Below are positions 7,440 to 15,465 of a stretch of 24,600 nucleotides of DNA, piece by piece. Origin of the DNA: an uncultured Pseudomonas sp. GTDB lineage: Bacteria > Pseudomonadota > Gammaproteobacteria > Pseudomonadales > Pseudomonadaceae. The stretch lies in the NCBI GenBank assembly GCA_946886875.1, contig CAMPJN010000012.1, positions 1 through 24,600 of the forward strand, written 5' to 3'. Position 1 is the first letter of the stretch, and each line of letters begins with the position of its first letter. Under the pieces are notes generated by a model that ran no database searches, had not been told where the DNA came from, and worked only from the letters and a program-made list of their open reading frames with translations. The translations under genes were made by a program, and so were the position numbers.

Positions 7440-8600
7440 ATGCTCCGGCGCCGCTTCGCTTTACCCACCCTTATCTGCGTATTGCCGTTTGCGTTGGTCG
7501 CGTGCGGCGAGAAAGCGCAAACCGATCCACGCACCGAAGCGCCGCTGGTGCGTGCCGCTATCGTGCAGCAGGCAATCCCAGGGTCACGCTCCTTTACCGG
7601 GACAGTAGCGGCTCGGGTGCAGAGCGACCTGGGTTTTCGCGTTTCCGGCAAGGTGCTGGAGCGGCTTGTGGATACCGGGCAAGTGGTCAAACGCGGGCAG
7701 CCGCTGATGCGACTCGATCCGGTCGATCTGCAGCTCGCCGCCCATGCGCAGCGCGAAGCGGTTGCCGCTGCGCGAGCGCGGGCCCAGCAAACCAGCGACG
7801 ATGAAGCCCGCTACCGCGAGCTGCGCGGCACCGGCGCGATATCGGCGTCGGCCTACGATCAGTTCAAGGCGGCGGCGGATGCCGCCAGGTCCCAGCTTCG
7901 TGCGGCCCAGGCCCAGGCGGAAGTGGCCCTGAATGCGACCCGCTATGCCGAGTTACGGGCTGATGCCGATGGCATCGTCATGGACACGCTGGTCGAGCCC
8001 GGCCAGGTCGTCAGTGCCGGTCAGGCGGTGCTGCGCATGGCCCATGCCGGCCCCCGTGAAGCGCTTATTCAGTTGCCGGAAACCCTGCGCCCGGCAATCG
8101 GCTCCGCCGCGCAGGCCACGCTCTTCGGCAACGGGGGTGTCAGCGTTGCGGCCCGGCTGCGGCAGCTGTCGGATGTCGCGGATAGCCAGACCCGCACCTT
8201 CGAGGCGCGTTATGTGCTGGAAGGGGAGTTGGCCAACGCGCCCCTGGGCACCACGGTCACCCTGCAGATCCCCGACGGGGACGTCCCAAACGGGCACGTC
8301 CCGAACGGGCATGTCCCAGCTGAGCATTCCTCCGAGCAAGGATTCTTGCAGGTGCCGATCGGCGCCCTCCATGACGCAGGCAAGGGCCCCGGCGTATGGG
8401 TAATCCAGGGCGAGCCGGCGCAGGTTCACTGGCAGCCGGTGGCGGTCCAGCACCTCGATGATGAACATGCGCGGATCACTGCTCAGTTCAAGCAAGGCGA
8501 GCGGATAGTCGCGCTCGGCGTGCACCTGCTGCGCGAAGGCCAGCAGGTGCGGGTGGCCGGTGCGGCCGCAGTCGCGGCGGTCGAGGGAGTTCGGCCATGA
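7440..8600 (+). CDS. RND efflux periplasmic adaptor (membrane fusion lipoprotein)
   Basis: The 386-residue protein has a lipoprotein signal ending ALVAC (Cys22). A barrel-sandwich half follows, with GFRVSGKVLERLVDTGQVVKRGQPLMRLD at about residues 63-91. Then come an Ala/Arg-rich helical hairpin (residues about 100-165), the second lipoyl half (ADGIVMDTLVEPGQVVSAGQAVLRM) and the beta-barrel and membrane-proximal domains. It links the inner-membrane pump to the outer-membrane channel. It overlaps the pump gene by ATGA, so the two are translationally coupled. Residues 279-293 are three tandem five-residue units (DGDVP, NGHVP, NGHVP), an unusual insertion. A GGGA at 7431-7434 may serve as ribosome binding site. 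Confidence 0.93.
   Translation: MLRRRFALPTLICVLPFALVACGEKAQTDPRTEAPLVRAAIVQQAIPGSRSFTGTVAARVQSDLGFRVSGKVLERLVDTGQVVKRGQPLMRLDPVDLQLAAHAQREAVAAARARAQQTSDDEARYRELRGTGAISASAYDQFKAAADAARSQLRAAQAQAEVALNATRYAELRADADGIVMDTLVEPGQVVSAGQAVLRMAHAGPREALIQLPETLRPAIGSAAQATLFGNGGVSVAARLRQLSDVADSQTRTFEARYVLEGELANAPLGTTVTLQIPDGDVPNGHVPNGHVPAEHSSEQGFLQVPIGALHDAGKGPGVWVIQGEPAQVHWQPVAVQHLDDEHARITAQFKQGERIVALGVHLLREGQQVRVAGAAAVAAVEGVRP
8274..8318 (+). repeat. Three tandem 15-bp repeats inside the adaptor gene
   Basis: Units at 8274-8288, 8289-8303 and 8304-8318 share the pattern RACGGGSAYGTCCCR and encode DGDVP, NGHVP and NGHVP in frame. The repeat length is a multiple of three, so copy-number change would keep the frame. 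Confidence 0.8.
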
Positions 8601-11600
8601 GCGAAGGCCGGTTCAACCTGTCGGCGCTCGCTGTGCGCGAGCGTTCCGTCACCCTGTTTCTGATTTGCCTGATCTCCTTGGCCGGGCTCATGGCGTTCCT
8701 CAAACTGGGGCGGGCGGAAGATCCGGCGTTTACGGTCAAGGTGATGACCATAGTCACCGCCTGGCCCGGCGCCACCGCCGAGGAAATGCAGGACCAGGTC
8801 GCCGAGAGAATCGAAAAGCGTCTGCAGGAATTGCGCTGGTACGACCGCAGCGAGACCTACACGCGCCCCGGCCTGGCGTTCACGACTTTGTTCCTGCTCG
8901 ACACCACCCCGCCGGCAGAGGTGCCTGAGCAGTTCTACCAGGCGCGCAAGAAGGTCGGCGATGAGGCCAAGGCGTTACCGGCTGGCGTGATCGGGCCGAT
9001 GGTCAACGACGAATACTCGGATGTCACCTTTGCCCTGTTCGCGCTCAAGGCCAAGGGCGAGCCGCAGCGTTTGCTGGTACGCGACGCGGAGCGGCTGCGC
9101 CAGCGGCTGCTGCATGTGCCAGGGGTGAAGAAGGTCAACATCATTGGCGAGCAGTCCGAGCGCATCTTTGTCGAACTTTCCCACGAGCGCCTGGCAACCC
9201 TGGGGATAGGCCCGCAGGAGGTGTTCGCCGCGCTCAACGGCCAGAATGCCCTGACGCCGGCGGGTTCCGTGGAAACCAAGGGGCCGCAGGTGTTCATTCG
9301 CCTGGACGGCGCCTTCGACGAATTGCAGAAAATCCGCGACACCCCGGTTGTGGCTCAGGGCCTTACGCTGAAGCTGTCGGACATCGCCACCGTCAAGCGC
9401 GGCTATGAAGACCCGGCGACCTTCATGATCCGCAATGGCGGCGAACCCGCCCTGCTGCTGGGCATCATCATGCGCGATGGCTGGAACGGGCTCGACCTGG
9501 GCCAGGCGCTGGACAGCGAGGTGGGCGCGATCAATGCCGAGCTGCCGCTGGGCATGAGCCTGAGCAAGGTCACCGATCAGGCCGTCAACATCAATTCGGC
9601 TGTCGATGAGTTCATGGTCAAGTTCTTCGTCGCGCTGCTGGTGGTCATGCTGGTGAGCTTTATCAGCATGGGCTGGCGCGTCGGCGTGGTGGTCGCCGCG
9701 GCCGTGCCGCTGACGCTGGCGATGGTCTTCGTGGTAATGGCCGCGACCGGCAAGAACTTCGATCGCATCACCCTGGGTTCGCTGATCCTGGCCCTGGGTT
9801 TGCTGGTGGACGACGCCATCATCGCCATTGAAATGATGGTGGTGAAGATGGAGGAGGGCTACAGCCGCATCAAAGCTTCCGCCTATGCCTGGAGCCACAC
9901 CGCTGCGCCTATGCTGTCCGGCACCCTGGTCACGGCCGTGGGCTTTATGCCCAATGGCTTCGCCCGCTCCACCGCCGGTGAGTACACCAGCAATATGTTC
10001 TGGATCGTCGGCATTGCCTTGATCGCCTCCTGGCTGGTCGCCGTGCTGTTCACGCCATACCTTGGCGTCAAGCTGCTGCCCGATTTCGCCAAGATCGAAG
10101 GCGGTCACGCCGCGCTCTACGATACGCCGCGCTATAACCGCTTCCGTCGGCTGCTGGCGCGGGTCATAGGGCACAAATGGTTGGTCGCCGGGGCGGTGGT
10201 GGGCCTGTTCGTGGTGGCCATACTCGGCATGGGCTTGGTCAAGAAGCAGTTCTTCCCGATCTCCGACCGCCCCGAAGTGCTGGTCGAGGTGCAGATGCCC
10301 TACGGCACCTCGATCGCCCAGACCAGCGCCGCCACGGCAAAGGTGGAAGCCTGGCTGGCCGAGCAGGAAGAAGCCAGGATCGTCACGGCTTATATCGGCC
10401 AGGGCGCGCCACGCTTCTATATGGCAATGGGGCCGGAACTGCCCGATCCGTCATTCGCCAAGATCGTGGTGCGTACCGACAACCAGGAAGAACGCGAGGC
10501 GTTGAAACATCGGCTGCGCCAGGCGATTGCCGAGGGCCTGGCCTCTGAGGCGCGCGTGCGTGTCGCTCAACTGGTGTTCGGCCCCTATTCGCCGTTCCCG
10601 GTCGCGTACCGCGTCACCGGCCCGGACGCGAACAAGCTGAGCGATATCGCCGCCGAGGTGCAGCAGGTCATGGCTGCCAGCCCGATGATGCGCACGGTCA
10701 ACACCGATTGGGGCACGCGCGTACCCACGCTGCACTTCAGCTTGCAGCAGGACCGGCTGCAGGCCTTGGGCCTGAGCTCCAGCGCCGTCGCGCAACAACT
10801 GCAGTTCCTGTTGAGCGGCGTACCCATTGCTGCCGTGCGTGAGGACATTCGTACGGTGCAGGTCGTGGCCCGTTCGGCTGGAGACACCCGCTTCGACCCG
10901 GCGCAGGTCATGGACTTCACCCTGGCGGGGGCCAACGGGCAGCGTATCCCGCTGTCGCAGGTCGGTGAGGTCGATGTACGCATGGAGGAGCCGATCATGC
11001 GCCGACGCGACCGCATGCCGACGATCACCGTCCGTGGCGATATCGCTGACGGTCTGCAACCGCCGGATGTATCGACGGCCATCACCCGGCAGCTCCAGCC
11101 GATCATGGTGCAACTGCCGAGCGGCTACCGCATCGAGCAGGCGGGAGCCATCGAGGAATCGGGCAAGGCGATGGTGGCGATGTTGCCGCTGTTCCCGATC
11201 ATGCTGGCGATCACCCTGATCATCCTCATTTTGCAGGTGCGCTCGATCGCGGCGATGGTCATGGTCTTCCTGACCAGCCCGCTGGGGCTGATCGGCGTAG
11301 TGCCCACGCTGATTGTTTTTCAGCAGCCATTCGGCATCAATGCCTTGGTCGGCTTGATCGCGCTATCCGGCATCCTGATGCGCAACACGCTGATTCTGAT
11401 CGGGCAGATCCGCCACAACGAACAGGCCGGACTGGATCCCTTCCGCGCGGTGGTCGAGGCCACCGTGCAGCGCGCCCGCCCGGTAATCCTGACCGCATTG
11501 GCGGCGATCCTGGCCTTTATCCCGCTGACCCAGTCGGTGTTCTGGGGAACGCTCGCCTACACCCTGATCGGCGGCACCTTCGCCGGAACTGTGCTGACCC

Positions 11601-11686
11601 TGGTGTTCCTGCCGGCTATGTATGCCATCTGGTTCGGGATCAGGCCCGTCAACCATAGCCGGATTATGGAGGCGCAACCCGCATAA
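8597..11686 (+). CDS. RND-family inner-membrane efflux pump (TriC-like branch)
   Basis: The 1029-residue protein has the full length of HAE-type RND permeases. TM1 is near residues 15-35. A first periplasmic loop of about 300 residues includes [23 protein letters not shown] and [14 protein letters not shown], both resembling P. aeruginosa TriC. TM2-6 lie at about 335-480, and a second loop and TM7-12 complete the two-fold repeat. The proton-relay pair D405-D406 is intact in TM4 ([13 protein letters not shown]). At the place of the AcrB Lys940, this protein has R929 ([10 protein letters not shown]). It takes substrates from periplasm or membrane and expels them using the proton gradient. It is operonic with its adaptor. 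The substrate cannot be read from sequence. Confidence 0.94.
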   Translation: MSEGRFNLSALAVRERSVTLFLICLISLAGLMAFLKLGRAEDPAFTVKVMTIVTAWPGATAEEMQDQVAERIEKRLQELRWYDRSETYTRPGLAFTTLFLLDTTPPAEVPEQFYQARKKVGDEAKALPAGVIGPMVNDEYSDVTFALFALKAKGEPQRLLVRDAERLRQRLLHVPGVKKVNIIGEQSERIFVELSHERLATLGIGPQEVFAALNGQNALTPAGSVETKGPQVFIRLDGAFDELQKIRDTPVVAQGLTLKLSDIATVKRGYEDPATFMIRNGGEPALLLGIIMRDGWNGLDLGQALDSEVGAINAELPLGMSLSKVTDQAVNINSAVDEFMVKFFVALLVVMLVSFISMGWRVGVVVAAAVPLTLAMVFVVMAATGKNFDRITLGSLILALGLLVDDAIIAIEMMVVKMEEGYSRIKASAYAWSHTAAPMLSGTLVTAVGFMPNGFARSTAGEYTSNMFWIVGIALIASWLVAVLFTPYLGVKLLPDFAKIEGGHAALYDTPRYNRFRRLLARVIGHKWLVAGAVVGLFVVAILGMGLVKKQFFPISDRPEVLVEVQMPYGTSIAQTSAATAKVEAWLAEQEEARIVTAYIGQGAPRFYMAMGPELPDPSFAKIVVRTDNQEEREALKHRLRQAIAEGLASEARVRVAQLVFGPYSPFPVAYRVTGPDANKLSDIAAEVQQVMAASPMMRTVNTDWGTRVPTLHFSLQQDRLQALGLSSSAVAQQLQFLLSGVPIAAVREDIRTVQVVARSAGDTRFDPAQVMDFTLAGANGQRIPLSQVGEVDVRMEEPIMRRRDRMPTITVRGDIADGLQPPDVSTAITRQLQPIMVQLPSGYRIEQAGAIEESGKAMVAMLPLFPIMLAITLIILILQVRSIAAMVMVFLTSPLGLIGVVPTLIVFQQPFGINALVGLIALSGILMRNTLILIGQIRHNEQAGLDPFRAVVEATVQRARPVILTALAAILAFIPLTQSVFWGTLAYTLIGGTFAGTVLTLVFLPAMYAIWFGIRPVNHSRIMEAQPA

Positions 11687-11748
11687 ACCGGCACCTGCGG
11701 CGGGCAGACCCTGGCGCATTCCATTCATCCAAATCGAGAGAAACTGCT

Positions 11749-12555
11749 ATGTCGAATTCACCAGTTGTCGTTATTACCGGCGTGTCATCGGGCATCGGTC
11801 GTGCCACCGCGCAGCGGTTCGCCAAACGGGGTTGCCGGGTATTCGGCACGGTACGCAGCATTGCCAATGCGAGCCCATTAGCCGGTGTCGAGTTGGTCGA
11901 GATGGATGTGCGCGACGAGGCCTCCGTTCGACTGGGCATCCAATCCATCATCGACCAAGCCAAGCGCATCGACGTGCTGGTCAATAACGCGGGTACCAGC
12001 CTGATCGGTGCGGTGGAGGAAACGACCTCCACCGAGGCAGCGTCGCTGTTCGATACCAATGTCTTCAGTATTTTGCGTACGGTTCAGGCGGTGCTCCCGC
12101 ATATGCGCGCACAGCGTAGCGGAAGGATAGTCAACGTCAGTTCGGTACTCGGCTTTCTGCCGGCGCCCTATATGGGGCTTTATTCGGCGTCCAAGCATGC
12201 CGTGGAGGGGCTGTCTGAAACCCTGGACCATGAGGTGCGCCAGTTCGGCATCCGCGTCACCCTGGTCGAGCCGTCCTTCACCAAGACCAACCTGGACATC
12301 AATGCGCCTCAAACTGGGGCAACCGTCGCCGCCTATGACCGCGAGCGCGGTCTGGCAGCGCGGGCTGTGGTCGATAGCGTCAAAAATGCCCCTGACCCCG
12401 AGAGCGTGGCCACCACCATTGTCGACGCGGCGCTCGGTAAGTGGAGCATGCGCCGCACGCCCGCTGGCCCGGCATCGTTGTTGAGCAAGTTGCGCCGCTT
12501 TATGCCGGCAGGCCCCGTCGATGCGAGTTTGCGCAAAACCTTCGGGCTGGGCTGA
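11749..12555 (+). CDS. SDR-family oxidoreductase downstream of the efflux pump
   Basis: This 268-residue classical SDR has TGVSSGIG as cofactor loop (residues about 10-17), NNAG near residue 80, a catalytic Ser in NVSSVLG and an intact YSASK (YxxxK). A C-terminal extension with [11 protein letters not shown] shapes the substrate pocket. The family reduces or oxidises small alcohols, ketones and lipids with NAD(P)(H). The gene starts 62 bases after the pump gene, and a second TetR gene follows 46 bases later, so it probably belongs to the same transcript. The pairing suggests that a compound handled by the pump may also be modified by this enzyme; that is inference. Confidence 0.9.
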   Translation: MSNSPVVVITGVSSGIGRATAQRFAKRGCRVFGTVRSIANASPLAGVELVEMDVRDEASVRLGIQSIIDQAKRIDVLVNNAGTSLIGAVEETTSTEAASLFDTNVFSILRTVQAVLPHMRAQRSGRIVNVSSVLGFLPAPYMGLYSASKHAVEGLSETLDHEVRQFGIRVTLVEPSFTKTNLDINAPQTGATVAAYDRERGLAARAVVDSVKNAPDPESVATTIVDAALGKWSMRRTPAGPASLLSKLRRFMPAGPVDASLRKTFGLG

Positions 12556-12601
12556 GAACCCTTTTGGGCTCCAACCCATAAGCATTTTTCAGGAATGAGA
12601 T

Positions 12602-13213
12602 ATGGCGACGAATGAGAGAAAACATTATTCGGACCCTGGCGCCATGAGCCTGCTGCCCCGGGAAGACTCCCGTCGTGGCAGGCGCAAGCGAGAGATCCTG
12701 CGGGCGGCGAGCGAAGTATTCGCGGCGCTCGGCCACGACCTTGCCAATATGGAGTTGATTGCAGATGCCGCGGGCGTGACCAAAGCCACCCTCTATGCGT
12801 ATTGCGGAAACAAGGCCCAGCTATTTCGGGCCGCTATCGAGTACTGGATGGAGGCGCTGCCAGAACCGGCGCTGGCGGACCCCGTGGGCGGAGATTTGCG
12901 TGCGCACTTGGAAGAAGTTGCACGGGAACTGCGTTTGCAAACCACGCATCCGGCGTCTGTTGCGCTTACCCGGATATTCACGCGGTCCAACTGGGTGGCG
13001 CAGAAACGCTGGCGGCAACGCCATCACCCGTACCGTGCATATCTGCAAAAGGCATTGTCCCAATGCCCTCGCTGCAGCGACCCCGCGCAAGCCTCCGCCC
13101 AGTTCCTGCTGCTGGCGGTCGGTAGCCTCGATTCCAGTACCGTCACATCTTTGGACGAATCGCGCATCTGCGCCGCGGTGGAGCTTTTCGTCCAGGCTTA
13201 TGCGGGGGCTTGA
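12602..13213 (+). CDS. TetR/AcrR-family regulator, second copy in the efflux locus
   Basis: The 203-residue protein has a helix-turn-helix at about residues 22-70 (RRKREILRAASEVFAALG, then MELIADAAGVTKATLYAY). The C-terminal ligand domain contains a Trp/Arg-rich stretch (RSNWVAQKRWRQRHHPYRAYL). AGGA lies about 8 bases before the ATG. The first 20 residues are a charged tail not needed for the fold. It follows the SDR gene closely and probably comes from the same mRNA. It is quite different from the TetR at 6737, so it may answer to another ligand or control the SDR. I see no dyad in the short gaps around it. Confidence 0.9.
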   Translation: MATNERKHYSDPGAMSLLPREDSRRGRRKREILRAASEVFAALGHDLANMELIADAAGVTKATLYAYCGNKAQLFRAAIEYWMEALPEPALADPVGGDLRAHLEEVARELRLQTTHPASVALTRIFTRSNWVAQKRWRQRHHPYRAYLQKALSQCPRCSDPAQASAQFLLLAVGSLDSSTVTSLDESRICAAVELFVQAYAGA

Positions 13214-13370
13214 GTCCACCGTATGGGTATAGCCCTTGAAGCAACCCGACTCGCCGCTCGATCTCAGCGTTGAACGCATGTCGCCATCGGAATCGCGCGT
13301 TTGGCTTGACCGTATTCAATCCCTGCGGCCCCATATGCGCACTGATCAACAATGGCCAAGGAACAACCCC

Positions 13371-13829
13371 ATGCCCCGCCTGGTTTGGCTGCGCGAGCAT
13401 ATGCAATACAGCGACACCCTGGCGCAGTGGCTGCATCAGCAGTTCGCTTACGAGTTTATCGAGCAGCCATTGGTTGATTGGCAGCGCGAATTCGCTGAGG
13501 GCCAGAGCAACGGCGACTGGCAATGCCTGATTGCCCTTGAAAACGATCAGCTACTCGGCGGCGCCGCACTCGCCAGCAACGACCTGCCCGAACGTCCGGG
13601 ACTCGGTCCCTGGCTCGCCTGCGTCTTTATCGCCCCGCAGGCCCGCAAGCGAGGCCTGGCCGAACAGCTGATCGAGGGCATCTGCGCCGCAGCCAAGGCC
13701 AACGGCACCACGCGCCTGTACCTGCACACCCATGATCGCAATGACTACTACGCGAAGCGCGGCTGGCAGGTGCTGGAACGTTTTCAGTCCTGGGGCAAGG
13801 AGCAGTGGCTGATGCTGCGACATCTTTGA
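13371..13829 (+). CDS. GNAT-family N-acetyltransferase
   Basis: The 152-residue product starting at the ATG at 13371 has normal GNAT length. That ATG has a good ribosome binding site (AAGGA, 13358-13362, 8 bases away). Longer in-frame starts exist at 13236 (TTG) and 13278 (ATG) but lack one. The core has LIALENDQLLGGAALAS, then the acetyl-CoA loop segment CVFIAPQARKRGLAEQLIEG and the typical end YAKRGWQVLERF. It would transfer an acetyl group to an amine of a small molecule or peptide. It is the last gene before the convergent dsbG, 157 bases after tetR2. Whether it joins the efflux operon is uncertain. Confidence 0.85.
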   Translation: MPRLVWLREHMQYSDTLAQWLHQQFAYEFIEQPLVDWQREFAEGQSNGDWQCLIALENDQLLGGAALASNDLPERPGLGPWLACVFIAPQARKRGLAEQLIEGICAAAKANGTTRLYLHTHDRNDYYAKRGWQVLERFQSWGKEQWLMLRHL

Positions 13830-13882
13830 CCTCGTCCAAGCTTGATCGCGCAGAGGACAACCGCCAGCCCCGTGCAGTGGGA

Positions 13883-14653
13883 TCAGGAACGCGGCCCCAT
13901 GATCTGTTTGAGTTCATCAGGACGCGGTGCACCGAGTTGTTGGCGCAGCTGACCGCTTTCATCCTGATAGAAAATCGCCGGCGTTGCCGATGCGCCCATT
14001 TCCGCCATCAAGGAGATGTTGTCGTCGAGCTGCTGCTGGATCGCGCCTGGAATCTGCTTCAGCCCTTGTAGCTTGCTGGCTTTGCCTGCGGACTCATGGT
14101 CATGCAGCGCCGCCTGTTGGTCTTTGGCGCTGAGTAGCGTAGCGGCCTTGGCCGCGCTGTCCTGGCGTAGCATGCCCACCATCACGTGGCGGACCTGCAC
14201 ATCCCCGGCCTCGACCCAGGGCCGCGCCTGGTTCCAGAACATGTTGCAGTAGGGGCAGTTGGGGTCGGAGAACATATAGACGATGCGTGGCGCGCTGGCG
14301 CTGCCGTCGGCGATCCAGGTGCTTTTTTCCAGCTTGCCCAGCATTTTCTTGCCCAGCGGTTCATACACCAGTTTATCCAGCGGCTGACGGGAGAGGTCTT
14401 CGCCCTGGGCATTGAGCAGGCTGCCAATCAGCACATGTTCGCCATCCTCCGTCAGGTACAGGGCGACGCCTTGGCCGTTGTAGCGGGCGGCATAGCCCTG
14501 TAAGCCGCTCGGGGCATCGAAGCGCTCGACAATTTCGGCGCCGCGCGCCTCTATCGCTTTGATGGGGGCTGGCCAATCCTCGGCCTGAAGCAAGGGGACG
14601 GTGAACATGGTTAAGGCTGAGATGATTACCGGGAGATTTATCAAGCGCGTCAT
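13883..14653 (-). CDS. dsbG: Periplasmic thiol:disulfide isomerase/chaperone DsbG
   Basis: The 256-residue protein has a signal peptide (about residues 1-24, ending LLQAED). An N-terminal dimerisation domain follows, then a thioredoxin fold whose active site is C133-P-Y-C136 within FSDPNCPYCNMFW. The cis-Pro loop is in SATPAIFY. DsbG keeps periplasmic cysteines reduced or reshuffles wrong disulfides, and is itself kept reduced by DsbD. Its ATG overlaps the stop of the TlpA-like gene by ATGA, so translation is coupled. The gene order dsbD-tlpA-like-dsbG, divergent from a two-component pair, matches P. aeruginosa PA2478-PA2476, known as dsbDEG. Confidence 0.93.
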   Translation of the reverse strand: MTRLINLPVIISALTMFTVPLLQAEDWPAPIKAIEARGAEIVERFDAPSGLQGYAARYNGQGVALYLTEDGEHVLIGSLLNAQGEDLSRQPLDKLVYEPLGKKMLGKLEKSTWIADGSASAPRIVYMFSDPNCPYCNMFWNQARPWVEAGDVQVRHVMVGMLRQDSAAKAATLLSAKDQQAALHDHESAGKASKLQGLKQIPGAIQQQLDDNISLMAEMGASATPAIFYQDESGQLRQQLGAPRPDELKQIMGPRS

Positions 14654-15465
14654 GGTTGTTGATCCTTTTTCAGTACTTCAAGCGCGCGAGCCAGGCTGGC
14701 GCGGGACAATTCGCCCAAGTGGCTGCCAACCTGGCGGCCCTCGGCGTCGTAGAACAAGGTGCTTGGCAAGGCCATGGAGCCGACGTGCTGACCAAGGCGG
14801 CCGCCGCTGTCGAGCAGCACGTTATCCAGCCCCAGGGCTTCGGCATCCAGGTATTGGTTAACCACACCCTGGCCTTCGCCCTGGTTGACGAACAGGATGG
14901 TCAGCTCCGGGTTGTCGCGCTGCGCCTCGGCCAATACCGGCATTTCGCGGCGGCACGGCGGGCACCAGGTGGCCCAGAGGTTGACCACCATGGGCTTGCC
15001 GACATAGGCCTCAAGCGCCACTGTGGCGCCGTTGCTGTCTCTAAAGGACAGCTGCGGCAGGCGCGTGCCTTGCTCAAACCCGTGCAAGGTCAGTCTGCCC
15101 AGACCCCAGCTCAGTACACCTACGGCCAGAGCGCAGGCCAGGGGTTTTCTGATGGTCTGCGTGCGCCAGGCTTGCCAGGCACCGAGCAGCAGGGCAGCCA
15201 GCACGCCGGGCCAGGCGATAAAGCCGCCATCACGGATATCCAGGGCCTGCCAGGGTTGCTCACGGTAGTGCTGGAAATACATGGCGACGAACGCCAGCCG
15301 GGCAACCAGCAGGGCCACCAGCAGCAAGCGAAACAGCTGTTTCTCCGGATTTGCCGCGTTGCGTCGACCGACATACCAGCCAGTGAGCGTCGCCAGCAGC
15401 AGGCTGATCATCAACAGCACATGGGCTGTGCTGAGGGCCAGCGGCCCGATATTGATGGTTAACAT
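14650..15465 (-). CDS. dsbE: Membrane-anchored TlpA/DsbE-like thiol reductase
   Basis: The ATG at 15465 is chosen because it overlaps the dsbD stop (TGATG), giving 271 residues. The first 125 or so hold about four hydrophobic segments (residues 11-31, 46-63, 83-98 and 108-123). A motif around RLAFVAMYF...ALDIRDGGF recalls the membrane core of prolipoprotein diacylglyceryl transferases. The C-terminal 140 residues form a TlpA-type thioredoxin domain in the periplasm, with C168-P-P-C171 in NLWATWCPPCRREMPVL. It should be reduced by DsbD and pass electrons to oxidised periplasmic proteins. It is the middle gene of a coupled three-gene operon. The symbol follows the P. aeruginosa dsbDEG naming; the protein is not a plain CcmG. 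Confidence 0.88.
   Translation of the reverse strand: MLTINIGPLALSTAHVLLMISLLLATLTGWYVGRRNAANPEKQLFRLLLVALLVARLAFVAMYFQHYREQPWQALDIRDGGFIAWPGVLAALLLGAWQAWRTQTIRKPLACALAVGVLSWGLGRLTLHGFEQGTRLPQLSFRDSNGATVALEAYVGKPMVVNLWATWCPPCRREMPVLAEAQRDNPELTILFVNQGEGQGVVNQYLDAEALGLDNVLLDSGGRLGQHVGSMALPSTLFYDAEGRQVGSHLGELSRASLARALEVLKKDQQP

Noticed and set aside
8975..10174. Long minus-strand open frame (399 codons) inside the RND pump gene
   Set aside because: It is antisense to a complete, well-recognised permease. Its composition (His, Gln, Arg and Asp runs) is typical of a GC-rich shadow frame.
13236..13370. N-terminal extension of the GNAT protein (TTG at 13236 or ATG at 13278)
   Set aside because: Neither start has a ribosome binding site, and the extension adds residues outside the GNAT fold. 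The ATG at 13371 has AAGGA at proper distance.
14656..15462. 268-codon plus-strand frame opposite the TlpA-like gene
   Set aside because: It is a shadow of a gene with clear membrane segments and a CPPC site; Gln/Ala/Gly-rich with no motif.
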